From: Lunularia cruciata
Taxonomy: Eukaryota; Streptophyta; Marchantiopsida; Lunulariales; Lunulariaceae
Reading direction: 5' to 3'
Assembly (NCBI GenBank): GCA_948567375.1
Contig: OX419762.1
Location: 9,616,001 to 9,680,000 of the forward strand
Length of the DNA: 64,000 nucleotides
In this document: positions 47,061 to 59,653 of the stretch, one piece after another
Numbering within the stretch: the first letter of the stretch is position 1
Layout: every line of letters starts with the position of its first letter
The notes under the pieces: model-generated
What the model saw: only the letters and a program-made list of their open reading frames with translations
Databases searched by the model: none
What the model was told of the DNA's origin: nothing
Program-made: the position numbers and the translations under genes

Positions 47061-50000
47061 TTCAAGATTAATGATGGAGATTATCTTTCAACTTATGGAT
47101 AAACTATCCATGAGAGTTTGATTATATGCACTCTAGGATTTGATGTTGCTATAGAAATCTTGGAGTAACTTAAACCTTTTGTGTTTCCTAGGGTGTATTA
47201 CTCTCAAATGATGTTAGTCATGTATACACTCTATTGGTTATAGAGTGAGAGAAAAGAGAAAGATAGTGAAGGGTTAAGAAGGAGAAACTTCCAGGTTTCT
47301 TTGGCAAGGATGGAGAAGATATGGAGGCCTTTGTGAGAGACTTCAAGAGAGCTTGCATAGGAAACAATGAGAGGAGGAAGAATAAGTGGGACTCTTTATT
47401 ATCAGATTTCTTTGAGGTTGGAGCACTTACATGGTATGAGTCAAAATACCAAAAGAGAGAAGAAAAATAGGCAAGAAAACTCTTGGGAAAGTTTGACTTT
47501 GGCACTCATTGAGAACTTTCTTCTAGATGAGAGTTATGAGAGATTGATGAATGTGATAACCTTTCTCAAGCAAGTAGAAGGAGAGAAAGTGAAAGTCTAT
47601 GTAGAAAGAGTGGAGAAGTTAGAGTCCAAATCTTGAAATTTTGTTGAGGAAGGGTGATGATGATGTGGAGACTATTATGATTGGCATATGAGCCATGCTC
47701 ATCAAGAATTTTGTGAGAGGGTTGAGACCACAGATTAAAAGAAAGGTCAGATATGAGAAACCTTCTTCTAAGATTAAAGCTATCAAGATTGCAATTCATA
47801 TGGATGAGAGTTTGGAAGGAGATGAGAGTGATTTGGTGATAAAGGAGGTTGTGCATCCTCCTAAAGACTACAAGTATGGTAGAAATTCTGATAATTTGGT
47901 GGCAAGGGTTGCACCACAAGTAATAGTTACTTTAGTTCTTGCACATCTACCAAAAGATCCACTTCAAACCATCACAAAACAACTTGTAGACTCAAAATCA
48001 ATGTAGTGCAACTACGGGAGAAGGGAGAGGTGGATCATAACGTGGGAAGAGGACCTAAGAGTTATAGAAGCTATCTATATAGAGGAGGCCAACCAAAAAA
48101 TAATTTCAATGATAAAAATTGTTTTGGTTGTGGAGGAAGAGGTCATATCCAAAGGAATTGCCCAAATGCCACTTACCATGGAGGAAGGTGTTATGAGGGA
48201 GCCAATAGAGGGAAAGAGGGAGGTAGTGAAACCCAAGTGGCTCCTAATCCAAACAAAGGTAAGTAGATAGCATCCATAGATATGGTTGAGAGCAAGTATG
48301 AGAAAGGAAAGTGCTCAAACTCCAAAGGTCTTGATCTGGAGCTTTTGCCACAAGAAAAGTAAAGAGCTCATTTTGCAAAGGATGTACACTCTTTTCAAAG
48401 ATTTACTCCTAGCAAGGAAACTCCTATGCCTACAAGGAACACTTGCACTAGCACCTTAACACCATCAACAACAAAGACTCCAAGGAATAAGTTGGGGATT
48501 GAGGACTTATTGATCTCAAAGCAACAATAGAACTACAATGTGTTGGACGATGTTAATAATCACAAAGTTAACATCATAGTGGGTCAACTGATTGCTTTGA
48601 ATCCTACCTTGAGAAAGGAGCTTAGAGGTGGTTTGAGTTCTACAAGGAGCAAGAAGAAGAAGAAAGCAAAAGCTCAAGTATAAATGAGGGTGGTGGATGC
48701 CAAAGCAAGACCATGGGAGGCTTGTGAATATGACTCCAAGATTGATGTGAGAGTGAATGGTCACAACATCAAGGATGCATTTTTTTGATGGAGGCTCGAC
48801 AGTGAATGCCATATTAGAGAGGTTGATGAAGAAGTTGGGTATGATACCCTCTAGACCTTCAAAATTTGTGGTGAGCATGGCATCACCAACTCACCACATT
48901 CACCACACCTTGGGAGACTTATGATTTCAAGGTCATGCCTTTTGGGCTTTGCAATGCTTCAGCCACATCCAATGATACATGAATAAGGTGTTTGAAGCTT
49001 TCATTGGGAAATTTGTGAGAGACTTCATTGATAACTTCTATGTCTATGGGAGCAAGGAGGAGCACTTTGAGCACCTAATCAAGGTCTTGCAATACTTGGA
49101 TGAAGTAAATGCATCACTCAACCCAAAGAGATGCATTTTTGGTTGTAAAGAATGTCTACTTTTGGGGCACATCATCTCCAAGGATGGAATGAAAATTGAT
49201 CTTGAGAAGGTCAGGAAAATCTTAGACCCTCCATTCCCTTCATTCCATGCTTGACAAAGTTGCACCAATTCTTGGGGATTGTTCAGTACTATAAGATGTT
49301 CATCTTTTCATTTTCCAACAAGTCTTATGCATTGACCATCTACATGAAGAATATATGATGATTTTGGAGGACAAGGAGACTCTCAAAGCTTTTGAGGAGC
49401 TCAAGCAATCCCTTGTTGTAGCTCTAATTCTTGCTAAACTTGATTGGAGTAAGCCATTCATACTCTACATAGATGCTTCAAATGTAGCTATTGGATGCAC
49501 TCTTAGTCAATGAGACCAAGATGGGCATGATCATCCAATAGTTTATGCTAGTAGATAGATGGTTTTAGCAGAAAAGAACTACTCAATCATAAAGAGAGAA
49601 GGGTTGGCAGTGATCTTTGGTCTCAAGAAGTTTAGGCCCTACTTGATTGGAGTGAAAGCCACCATGTCATGGATCAAGGCTCTTGCATCAAGGTCTAGAC
49701 CTTACACAATGGTGGAAGATACCAAGGAGTAGATGGTCTACTTCAAAGAGCAGTGGGTAAGGAAGAGTCTATCCTACTCATAAAGGACTTTCATGAGGGT
49801 TTAATGTGTGGGGGACACTTTGCAAGAAAAGTGACTATTGTCAAGATTCTAGAAGTGACTATTGTCAAGATTCTAGATGCATGTTACCATTGGAGAGGGA
49901 TTTTCAAGGATTGTCTTGATTATTGCAAAACTTTTCATATTTGTCAAGCTTTTGCTAGAAAATCTACTTCCACTCCCCCTCTTAGATCAATTACATTACT

Positions 50001-50680
50001 ATGACCTTTTGAGAAGTGTGGAATTGACTTTGTAGGTCTTCTCAATAGAACCCTAATGAACAATTGGTACATTGTGGTAGTTACTGATTACCTTACCAAG
50101 TGGGTTGAGGCTAGACCATTGAAGGACAAGAATGAAGATGAAGTTGGTAGATTTCTTTATGAATGCATTATCACAAGGTTGGGGACCCTTTGGAGTTGGT
50201 TTTTGATAGAGGTGGAGAGTTTACATGGAGCGTCACTACAACCATGCTACAGCATTTCTTTATCACACGTAGAGTAATTACATCCTATAAGCCAACTCCA
50301 TGGCTTGGCAAAGAGAACCAATCAAACCTTGTGCATGATGTTGGCAAAAGATGCAAAAATGGAGGGGGCTAAACATCAGTGGGACTAGAGGATTCATGCT
50401 GTTTTGTAGGAGTATAAGACAACCATGAAGACTTCCACCGGATATTCTCCATTTCATTTGGTATATGGTATTGAGTTTACCTTACCTATTCACTTTGATC
50501 TTCCTCTCTTCCAAAGCATTCATAGGAGATTGAAGAAAGCACAAGGAGGTGATGCAAAGAAGTCAAAGAATGATCAACTCATGGGATTGGAGGACTCAAG
50601 AGCAATTGCTATGGTTCAAGTGGAACAAGACACAAGTAAACAAAAGGAGAGCTATGACAAGAGGTAAGAATGAGGTGGTG
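46920..50680 (+). pseudogene. Ty3/Gypsy retrotransposon relic, copy 2
   Basis: Same family as copy 1. Gag lies at 47260-48006 (RGLRPQIKRKVRYEK), with an intact knuckle CFGCGGRGHIQRNC at about 48120. RT survives only from about 48900 (FKVMPFGLCNAS), with the active site reading FIDNFYVYGS (Asp-Asn instead of Asp-Asp). RNase H is at 49370-49560. The integrase zinc-binding part is at 49753-50004 (HEGLMCGGHFARK) with an internal 27-bp duplication, and the core is at 50056-50667 (VVVTDYLTKWVEARPL). Many stops; dead. Copy 2 lacks the front of pol that copy 1 keeps. Confidence 0.8.
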
Positions 50681-50689
50681 CTCTTCAAA

Positions 50690-51365
50690 GAAGGTGATTG
50701 GGTAATATTTTGTGATTCCATTTGATTATATTATTAATATGTCAACATTTTTTGTCACATAAATTTTGACCAAAAGCTAACTTTTAGTCAAACTTTATAT
50801 TTGAGGACTGTGTAAAGATTCTACCTAAGGAAAATTGCACTTTAGCACACTTTCCCTTGAAAACAAAACAGTAGAGAGATTGCAAAATTGAGGTCAATTA
50901 ACGAGTTAATTAACATAAATTTGGAGTCGATGATGGGTATTTGCTTATTGCTCTTGAGAACCGATAACAAGTTTCAAGTCTAAAATTTTGGGCACTCGAA
51001 TGCTATATGAGATAGAGCATCACAAGATTTATTTGCTTCTTTGACTAACCACAATATTTGGAATGAGTTATGATGATCTGCGCTGATTATGGTACTCCAC
51101 ATTACAACAAACATTTATAAGAACAAAGTCTAGTGGTTTGAGAATTGTTTTACCAATCCAACATAACGGAAAGCCACGTCAAGCAATTATTGGAGAATCG
51201 GTGTACAAACACGGACTAGTGAAGGCTACGTCGAGCATTAGGGTACTGTTGAGTCTTTTGGACATTAAGTCTAGGTGCTAGATTTAGGGTACTAGTAAGT
51301 CCATCTTTGCAGTAATTCGCTTTTGTACTATAACTATACAAGTCTGTCATAATGATGAAAAAGGC
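50690..51365. other. Spacer, no feature recognised
   Basis: AT-rich, without an open frame of note. It separates the Gypsy relic from the terpene synthase gene's 3' side. Confidence 0.5.
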
Positions 51366-51395
51366 TACCGCGTAGAGAACATGAAGGATGGGAAT
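51366..51395 (+). repeat. Hairpin repeat H1 fragment
   Basis: TACCGCGTAGAGAACATGAA followed by GGATGGGAA is only the 5' end of the repeat. It lies 190 bases beyond the terpene synthase stop. Confidence 0.6.
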
Positions 51396-51585
51396 AATAA
51401 TGTAGGTAAATATATTTAAAATCTTCGAACAAGTCACATCATTGGACTTCCCTTCCGAAGTACGATATACTTATGATATTATCACATCTCTCTGAAGGTG
51501 CATCTAAAAACGCGGCCACTAGACAGAATCTACCTTCAGATCCGTTCAGGTATTCCATTTCAGTACGCAATATCAACCTTAGCGT

Positions 51586-53564
51586 TCACATTGTCACTCT
51601 TCTACCCCTGTCGGGCATCTGGTAACGAGTACTGATCAGAAGCCACTGATGACTTCCAGATATCGAGTTTCTGCATGATTCGATATAGCGTTCGATTGCA
51701 GGGTGATATTCAGGAGAAGATACAGCCTTTAGTTGTACATAAGCACGCTCCATATCGGCAATCCTGTCATTCATTAGTTGGAGCGCCAGCTGTCCGGCTT
51801 CATTGTAAGTAGCGCAGTTGCGTTCCTCGCATAGTACTTTGACCAAGTTGTGGCCATCCTCAGCAACTATGACTTCCTGCAGATGCCGGAACCAAACTCG
51901 GGCATAAGGTCTTCGTCATATACTTTTGGAAAGCTGAATAAGTGTTCCAAACCAAATGACTTGAAGAAACGAGTTCTGCAGTCAATTTTGATGCAGAGGA
52001 AGCCAATTTTGATCTAAGTTGATCAACAATACCTTGTAGAATGATAAAATGTCATTAAGCCACCCTAATATGTCGTTGATCGCGAGCAGAAGGCTCTGCA
52101 TCTCTGTCCCGTAAAATAGACTGTTGGGCATTTGAGGGATTGGATCTTCCCTCGCAGCAATCAACATGTCTGATGATATCTGTACTTTTGCAACACAACG
52201 AACCGTGTGTCAAGGAGGCTTGTTGGTTGATATACTAAAGCAGGTCCAGAATTTAATCAATTGCTTGCTTCGTCTCTCAGACAGCTCGAGATTGTGAAAA
52301 CGCACAGTTACTTTGCACTCTATGGTATAGTCGAAAAGGATGACGCTTGTCGTGCTTAAGTCGTAAAGTATGTGCGAACCTACCTCCTTTGGTACTTCTC
52401 AGAGTTGTACATTTGGAATTTGAAAACAAGGAAGTAATACCATAACTCAGAGTCGTATCTATTCGATTTTCCAAATCTATAAGCTTACAAAGAAACCATC
52501 AACAATGAAACTAGCGGTGTGCGTCTGGGTTTAGAAATCTACGCGGTAGGCAGACTATGGGACTGTACGTTAGCTTCCGAAGTTAAAATAGTGGAGACTT
52601 ACAATAAAAGGGAGGACACCCGCAGACAGTCTACGGATGGTCACGTACTCCGCCACACTGTGGATCTGAGTTCCTGCCTTACGGTTCTTTGCTTCCCAGA
52701 CACATCCCATTATGTAATCTTGGATGACGGCAGCTTGGCGGGGTAGGAATTCAACTGGAACAACCTCGCAGTACTCGATCCACAGGTCGCGGAATGCCGA
52801 TGCAAGAGGCACCATCGGGATGTCCATCACTGAAATTTAGAAATCCAAGGACGTAAGTATTTTGCAAATGTTGAATATCTAAATTTGACCGTCACGAAGC
52901 CTCAGTACCAGCTGCCTGAATAATAAGTACACGGCTTGAAACCTTGACATTATCAAAATACTGAATAATACTGCTACATCTCTTAGTTGTGCGTTGTAAT
53001 GGGTATGACTTACATGACTTGGTTTTGTTTCTGGCGTGGGCTAGATTTTCATGAAATGTCTTCACAAGAGCTCGTGACTCTTCAGTTGTAATACACTCGT
53101 AAATCGGCTCTAGATGTTCCAGAAGACGCTTGGTGTCGGGGGCATGCCACAACAGCGGCAAGGTCATACCCAACACTGTAGCGCAAGACTTATCTGGGCT
53201 GTCACTGTACTCACCCTCCTCCATCACCGTATCGATGGCGAATGCGATACCCATGAGTTTGCAGCACCAGAGAAGATCTTTGCGGCTCCGTGCCCACGAG
53301 AACGAAGCCCACGAGTTCAGGGCTTTTGGCAGCCAAAAATGAACTCCACTTTTCTGGGCCAAGCTGCTGGTCCACGCGATGGGATGCCAAGAACTTGTGA
53401 GCTTCCTCGTTATATTGTTCTGTCAAGGGGTGTGCAGGATGTTTCTTGTAGGCATGCTGGAAATCCGGAACTTTGTACACCGGCTCTACGTTCCAGGGCG
53501 GTTGAATGTGCCCCGCATTTCCAGTTGAGACCATACTGTTCGTCTGATTCTTCACAGAGACCAT
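51586..53564 (-). CDS. Microbial-type terpene synthase-like (MTPSL), four exons, one apparent frameshift
   Basis: Exons 53564-53014, 52829-52603, 52179-52033 and 51876-51586 join with correct phases (donors GTAAGT, GTAAGT, GTATTG; acceptors TTTCAG, GTACAG, CTGCAG) to about 404 aa, a normal length for the family. The family cyclises prenyl diphosphates to terpenes using Mg2+. The NSE metal-binding motif is NDILSFYKE, with its final Glu supplied across the exon 3/4 junction. An effector-like segment IRRLSAGVLPF precedes it, and the protein ends with a W-x5-RY-like segment (WLLISTRY). The first Asp-rich motif reads IDTVMEE at about residue 108, where DDxxE/D is expected. Exon 1 needs a one-base frame change near 53290-53310 (about codon 87-90): the frame upstream runs through SPELVGFV, that downstream through SRKDLLWCCKLMG. 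This is a recent disabling indel or a sequence error. No neighbouring tailoring gene is visible. Confidence 0.75.
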
Positions 53565-54220
53565 GATCCAATGCCGAAACAAACACTTAGTCTACTGAAA
53601 CTGTTGGTAAACACTGGTGAGAACTTCGAGGAAGCATGGACTACTGCAAATTGTAAGTAACTGCCGTGAGAATAACATATACATACGAGAAAGTTCGGAG
53701 ACAGTAAGAGGAGCATAGAGCCTTGAAGCTCGTTAAATTCTATTTTCTAGAAAATAGTTTCGAAAGCCGGGACTTGCTAGATTGATCTGTCAAGGGACGA
53801 GTGGCCTAAATGAGCCACTATTAAGTCATTATTGAGTTATTACTGAAGTAGAAAGCTCTCTATCTAAATTGAGTAGCTTTCTAAGTAAATTGAGTCATTA
53901 TTGAGTCATTATGAAGGACTTCTTTCGAGGACGAAGAAAGGAATCCTTCCAGCACAACGATGCTCAAGCAAAGCAATTTGGCGAAATTGAGTCGTTATGA
54001 AGGACTTCTTTCGAGGACGAAGATAGAAATCCTTCCAGCACAACGATGCTGAAATTAGAAAGCTCTCTAGCTAATACGCGTAGTCCCCGCAATTCGAAAG
54101 CTTTTCAGTTGAATAATCGCATAGCGAGTCAATCGCACAGGGGGTCCCGCTTTCTTACGGCTAAACTCCCCACCGTAAGTAATACAAGAAACTGCTCAGG
54201 AGTTCAGGAGATTAAAACGT
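53565..54220. repeat. Upstream region of the MTPSL gene with an 86-bp tandem repeat
   Basis: ATGAAGGACTTCTTTCGAGG occurs at 53911 and 53997, each running to AGCACAACGATGCT. Short TTGAGTCATTATTGAGT runs precede it. This is presumably 5' flank of the terpene synthase; no clear TATA box was fixed. Confidence 0.6.
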
Positions 54221-54224
54221 GTGA

Positions 54225-54310
54225 TAACAAGAAGGATGGGAAGACCCCGTCAAGCCAGCCGAACAAAGATAAGACATATTCGGTAAAATGAGGCTAAGCC
54301 CCAATTGTAA
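54225..54310 (+). repeat. Hairpin repeat H1
   Basis: AAGAAGGATGGGAAGACCCC, GTCAAGCC, then GGTAAAATGAGGCTAAGCCC and CAATTG. The hairpin has one mismatch. Confidence 0.75.
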
Positions 54311-55610
54311 CGGTAAGATCCACATCCCGATTAGCGATGAGTAGATTCATAATATATATCAGGAAGTTATTCTATTACTTTGAAATGACAACAGTCATTG
54401 AATGTCTAGGATAGGAGGTGGCGAGAATGTTTATGTATATGTATAGTCGGATGGCATCAGAAGATGAAAAATAATGAATCAGAATAGGGAAAGTGGTAAC
54501 ATTCTCGACGCCCTCCCACCTATCCTCCACATTCAATCAAGGTTGTCACCGCAAAGTCATAATAAACGTGCACGGGGTCTTCACGTCTATTTTTATTTCT
54601 GTTAGAAATTGTATAAAGAATGAACGAAGTGCATTCCCCTCATTTAAAACAGTCAACAAACCGTCAGTCAGGCACTTAAGTTAAGAATGAGCTGTCCAAA
54701 CGGAAAAGAATACATCTGATTTTATTTATTTTTGCTTACCCTGCCAACTAATGAACTTGGAAGTACCATATACTTGGTCACGACGAGATTCAGTTATGGT
54801 CCAGTTTCTGCACCGAATGAACTCCAAATGTGAAGAAAAATAATTTCAGCTGAAAACTTCCCTCCTTGTCCCTTTGTGACTGTAGTAGGCTATTTACTAT
54901 CAAGATCCAATATCGTTTTCAACTTGACATAATAAGATGGTTGGACAGAATCACTTGTTTATAACCCTGAATCAATCAGAACAAGTTCAAGGTTTGCAAG
55001 CCTATAGGAGAAACTATTGGTGAGCTCGAACAGGAGGTCCCCACCTGGCAGTAAGGACAGAGGTTCTCAAATCTCCGTAGATGCTAAGACCGTGATAACC
55101 ATGGATTTATTTATTTTACGGATTGGATGTTGCAGTTATGAGAGCAGAAGCCGTTTTACGAAGGGGGGTCCAGAACTCATAAAATGCATGTGAAGTGTAG
55201 ATATGTACATATGATATGAAATGGAGATGAAATGTAAACAAGATATTAGGAGATGAGAGCAGAAACCGAACAGGGGATCCAGAACTTATTAATATGCATA
55301 TGAAGTGCATATGAATGGTAACCAAGAACCATGCAACAAGGCAAACAGCGAGCCAATAGTAATGGAGAGTGAATTAGTTGAGGACGGGGTAAGTGGAGGG
55401 ATATGTATGGAGGATGAAATGTAAAAAAGATATTGGTAGATGAGAGCAGATGCCGTTCTAGAAACGGGGTAAACAAGATAATAAGAAGTGAGGACAGAAA
55501 AATTTCAGGAATGGGAGATCGAGAATCCACTGAGTGCAAATGACATGCATGTATTCTGCACTGAAAAGTAGACAAGCAGCCAGATATTCCTTGACACATG
55601 TATCTCCTTT
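54310..55610. repeat. Spacer with an imperfect repeat
   Basis: ATGAGAGCAGAAGCCG-like blocks recur at about 55136, 55252 and 55440, with GGAGATGAAATGTAAACAAG-like sequence between them and CATATGAAGTGCATATGAAT at 55298. 54310-55100 holds nothing recognised. Confidence 0.55.
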
Positions 55611-55614
55611 CAAG

Positions 55615-55710
55615 AGAAAAGGACGACCGCCTACAAAACACGAATACCCGTGAAGCCGTACAAGGGTGAGACAAAATAAGTAAAATGGGGCTAAACCCCA
55701 ATTGAGTCGA
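55615..55710 (+). repeat. Hairpin repeat H1
   Basis: GACGACCGCCTACAAAACAC, CCGTGAAGCCGTACAAGGGT, then GTAAAATGGGGCTAAACCCC and AATTGAGTC. The stem keeps GGGG/CCCC. Confidence 0.7.
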
Positions 55711-58700
55711 TGGTTACTACGTAGCTTTCATTTATTTACAACCGAACCCATGTGCTAGAAATCCGATGATTGGAAGGCATGGGATTGGAAGGAGAGCACG
55801 TATGAAGTGGGCTATCAATACAGTGTACCAGATGCGGTTTAAAATTTTTGAGATGAGGAACTGAAGTTCCAAACAAATGGGCAGGTACCAAACCAAGACA
55901 AGACCTTGATGAGAGGACTAGATATATTACAGGTGATAATAGATGTGAGAAATATTGTGAGAAAATGATTCTCATAATGTGGAAGGACGCTAGAGCGAAA
56001 AGGGATATCCATTTGCCATTGTGGTGAAGTATTGTTCAGCTAAAATACAACTTCCGGCAGAAACCTCTAATAATAGCACGCTTGGTACCGCGTGAGGCGA
56101 AGAGTCCGCAGGTACCAGCGGCTCCGTGTCTGCAATCCATGCTTTTGTCAAGATATTTATGGTAAATACAGAATACAACGTGCAAATGGAATAGTCAACG
56201 TAGAAAAGTGTCCGAGATAACGAAGAGAACCAACCATGGCAGAAACCCTTGATACCACGTGATGCGAACAGTCTGTTGGAGGCAGCTGCTCCGTGTTTGC
56301 AAGCCATGCTTTTGTCAAGATATAGAAGGTACATACAAAATACAACTCACACGTAGTACAGCCAGCGTAAAAACGTATCCGAAGAAACAATATAACTCTA
56401 TACATTCTTTGAACCAAGCCAATTGGTACACCCCAACGAAAAAATAATGTCTAAACACCAAAAATGCAAAGGTGGGTAACGAGAACAAGCCCAAAAAAGA
56501 AAGGGCTAAAATCCCATGCAAAATTGCTTCCCCAAAGCAAAACTAAGAGGAAAGAAATCACATCATTTACTACCGAACGCTGTGATAGAGGTATAGATTC
56601 TGTGATATTTTATATATTTTGATAGTTATGGAGGTGGGTCCTAAACATGATTAGACTCCGTCTGTAAAGCCTCAATGCTCACAAGTACTGCAAACTGACT
56701 TAGACTCTCTATCTACAATATATAAGGGGAGTATGGTCCATATTGAAATGTTACATTTGAAATCATTTAGAAATATAATGTTCTAAGATGTTTCAGAATG
56801 TGTTCTAAATTAAACCATATTAAAAAGAGATACTTTTATTTAATGGAAATAATGAGATAGAAAAATTTTAATCAGAAGTATCAATTTTGATTTCCCCAAA
56901 GAGTAGTTGATCATATATATCATTCCATGGCCCCTTGAGTTGGGCCTATTCAAACGTAGAACCAAAATGTTCCTTTACTTATCCTCCTTTTTTTCCATAA
57001 TAAATTCAAATATAGATGAATTTCTACAACAGGTCACAATATAGATGAATGAAATAACAGATCACAATAAAGTTGAATTGGCATCAACAACAAATTGATG
57101 TGTTTCATGTAAACACTTGTGATCTTATCAACTTATCAATAATAATAATAATAATAAGTATTAAAAAAATTTAAACACATGCAAAAATTTTAAAATATTT
57201 GCTTTGATACAAATTTAAAAATAATGTTTCCATAATAGATAAATAGACAACCATAGCTTCTCTCCTCTACAAAAGACCTCATGTTTCCTCTATAAGGAAA
57301 TTAACAAATTGGAGATCAAGATACCAACAAATATCTACAGCCAAGAGTACAAAGGTATTGGAGGTTAACTATGGTGTCTAATAGTCTTCCTTCCCAATGT
57401 TGGGAATGATCAATACTACTCACTACTACTGAATGCTTACTTGTGCAAATGACTTTGCTCATAGGGGATTTGCAACCACCATATCAAATAGAATGCATTG
57501 GCTATCTGCAAAGGTCAGCATATCTACTCCCATGCACCAAGGAGGTGCTCTTGGTGGATGCAACCATCACTCAACTTGTATTTGGGACCATGTAGATTGT
57601 AGGGTCTATACAATTGTAAGTTGGATGGTATAATCAATTCTAGTGCACTCTTTTTCTCTAAAGCTCACAGCTCACAGGAGAATAGGTATGACATGTGTGT
57701 CATATGGAAAATCACAAGCACATTGGTTTAGCAGCCCTAAATTTGTTGGATGTGGTAAACCCAATGTGTGCAAAGTACCATAGTAAACTTCTTAGACATA
57801 AAGTGGAAGTCATTCAATCAAGGGGATATATTGGAGAAAAGAGTACTCCACTTTCATCTATAGACATCTAGATCTCTCCATGTCATGTTAAGGCAATCCT
57901 TATACACAAATAATTTGAACAAGATTATATGAGTGATTGATGAGGTGATGCTAAGGATGCAAGCAGAAGAATATAATATTGTGGAGGTGGGTTGGTAGAG
58001 CTAAATAAGGGTCTAAGTTATGGTAGAAAGATCAAGAAAGATCAAGAATAGGTATAACAACAGATATGGGATCCTCCATAGGCAAATCAATCCATGTGAA
58101 ATTCTCAATTAATATGGGTACAGTATGTAATATGAGGAATGAAGTGACTCCATCTAGACAAACCTCATCAATTTTAAAAAGGTGATTAAAAGAGTCATGG
58201 AAAAATCTACTCCTTCATTGCATGTTAAATTTATGGGTTTCAGAATGAGATATGATAATCCCTCTAAATAAATCTCCATGCCAAATAACAAAAATAAGGC
58301 ATAATAAGATATTATATTTAAAATATTCCCTCACAAAAGTAGAAAGAATAGCATATGGATAGAAGACTGAACATACTGAACAGAAGTTTCCAACCAAAAA
58401 GAGAAAAGAAAATAAGGATGAAGAATAGAAAAGAAAACAAATGAAAGATGTGAGAGGAGTCTATCTGTGACCAAAATAGATCCCCTCCTCCTCCTAATTT
58501 GGCTCCACACTTAAAATTCAATCACCATCACAAATGGTACCTCTTATTACCCTATGACCACTTCACTGAATTTAGAAAATTGAGAGCTCACTCTCAAACT
58601 CCAAACGCAACTTCTAGAAACATCAAAATAATAAATGAATAAAAGACTAAACAAAATTTTCCAACCAAAAAGAGAAAATAAAATAGAATCAAGAATCAAA
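55710..58700. other. Spacer with a 167-bp two-copy repeat and AAT microsatellite
   Basis: CATGCTTTTGTCAAGATAT occurs at 56138 and 56305 within an imperfect two-copy repeat (about 56040-56370). An (AAT)n tract lies at 57138-57157. No gene recognised; the open frames at 56.0-56.5 kb on the minus strand come from the repeat. Confidence 0.5.
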
Positions 58701-58903
58701 AATTTATCTTGCATATATAAATCAATACACAAAATACATTATTGTCAACATCATACACTATAGAAGTACAACTCACACATAAGTCATACATGAACTCTAA
58801 AGTGCCACAATAATCAGTTCACTCTTCCACTCAAATCAGATTTGAACTCAATTCTCCACTCAAGAATTTGCCAACATTGGGCATTTTTGGGCATTGATTA
58901 CAG
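58700..58903 (-). other. Retroelement tail region X, second occurrence
   Basis: Minus strand AGTTCATGTATGACTTATGT and GTGTATGATGTTGACAATAA match 37624-37680 and the minus strand of 59880-59960. It is the flank into which the solo LTR at 58909 inserted. Confidence 0.55.
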
Positions 58904-58908
58904 TCAAG

Positions 58909-59653
58909 TGTAATACTCCGAGGACAAGAGAAGAGAGAAAACACAGATTGTACACTCAAACATTCAATGCCCCAAGGGAGCACCTTCTCTTTATTATATA
59001 GACAAAGAGGATCTACTCCAAGGAAGCTCCACCATAGGATTAGGGACACAGATAGTTGATATGTCAGCAAGCTCCACCCTTGGATTACTTACTTGGATGG
59101 ATGACCTGTCTGGTCTAGGTCCTATCTGGTTGGTCAAACAAGCTTTGACCGGAGGGAATCTTTTAGGGGATCTTCCTGTAGGAATCTCAAAATCACATGA
59201 GTAAGGTACTGTTGGAAAGCTCTCAACGAGACAAAGCAGTGGGGAGGGAAGGCCAGCCTTTCCTTCATTTGTGGAGGGGGGGGATTCTGCACATTTTTTA
59301 GGCCTAATTCATCCGTTCAGGCCTCTAAAATTGCCTTCAAAGATTTCGGGCATATTTCGATTCCTACTCTATTAGTAGAAGTCCTCTTTTGGTGATACCT
59401 CTTTCTGATCTGTTTAGTCCATCATGTGTAAAATCCTTCCAGATGTTACCAAACCAATTCTCACCTTTAAATCATATGTCTAGCTATTAGTTCTAAGGTT
59501 CTCAAGTTTATTTCAGTTTCTGCTCTATTAATAGAAGTACTCTTTTGGTGATACTTCTATCTGATCTATTTTAACCATCATGTATAACATCATTCTAGAT
59601 GTTACCAAACCAAATTTCACATCTAGATCATATGGCTAATCCTTGGTATTACA
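58909..59653 (-). mobile_element. Solo LTR of the TGTAATAC family, perfect target duplication
   Basis: 745 bp, minus orientation, with termini TGTAATAC and TATTACA. It is flanked by TCAAG on both sides (58904-58908 and 59654-59658), a perfect 5-bp target duplication. No internal coding sequence remains, so it is a recombination product. It sits within sequence related to the PHD-type retroelement end. Confidence 0.85.

Noticed and set aside
55246..55701. 151-codon minus-strand open frame rich in Ser, His and Leu
   Set aside because: It lies over an imperfect DNA repeat, shows no domain and has no splice or promoter context.
4141..55710. H1 as a Helitron end
   Set aside because: There is a GC hairpin near one end, but no CTRR terminus and no TC start at a constant distance could be seen.
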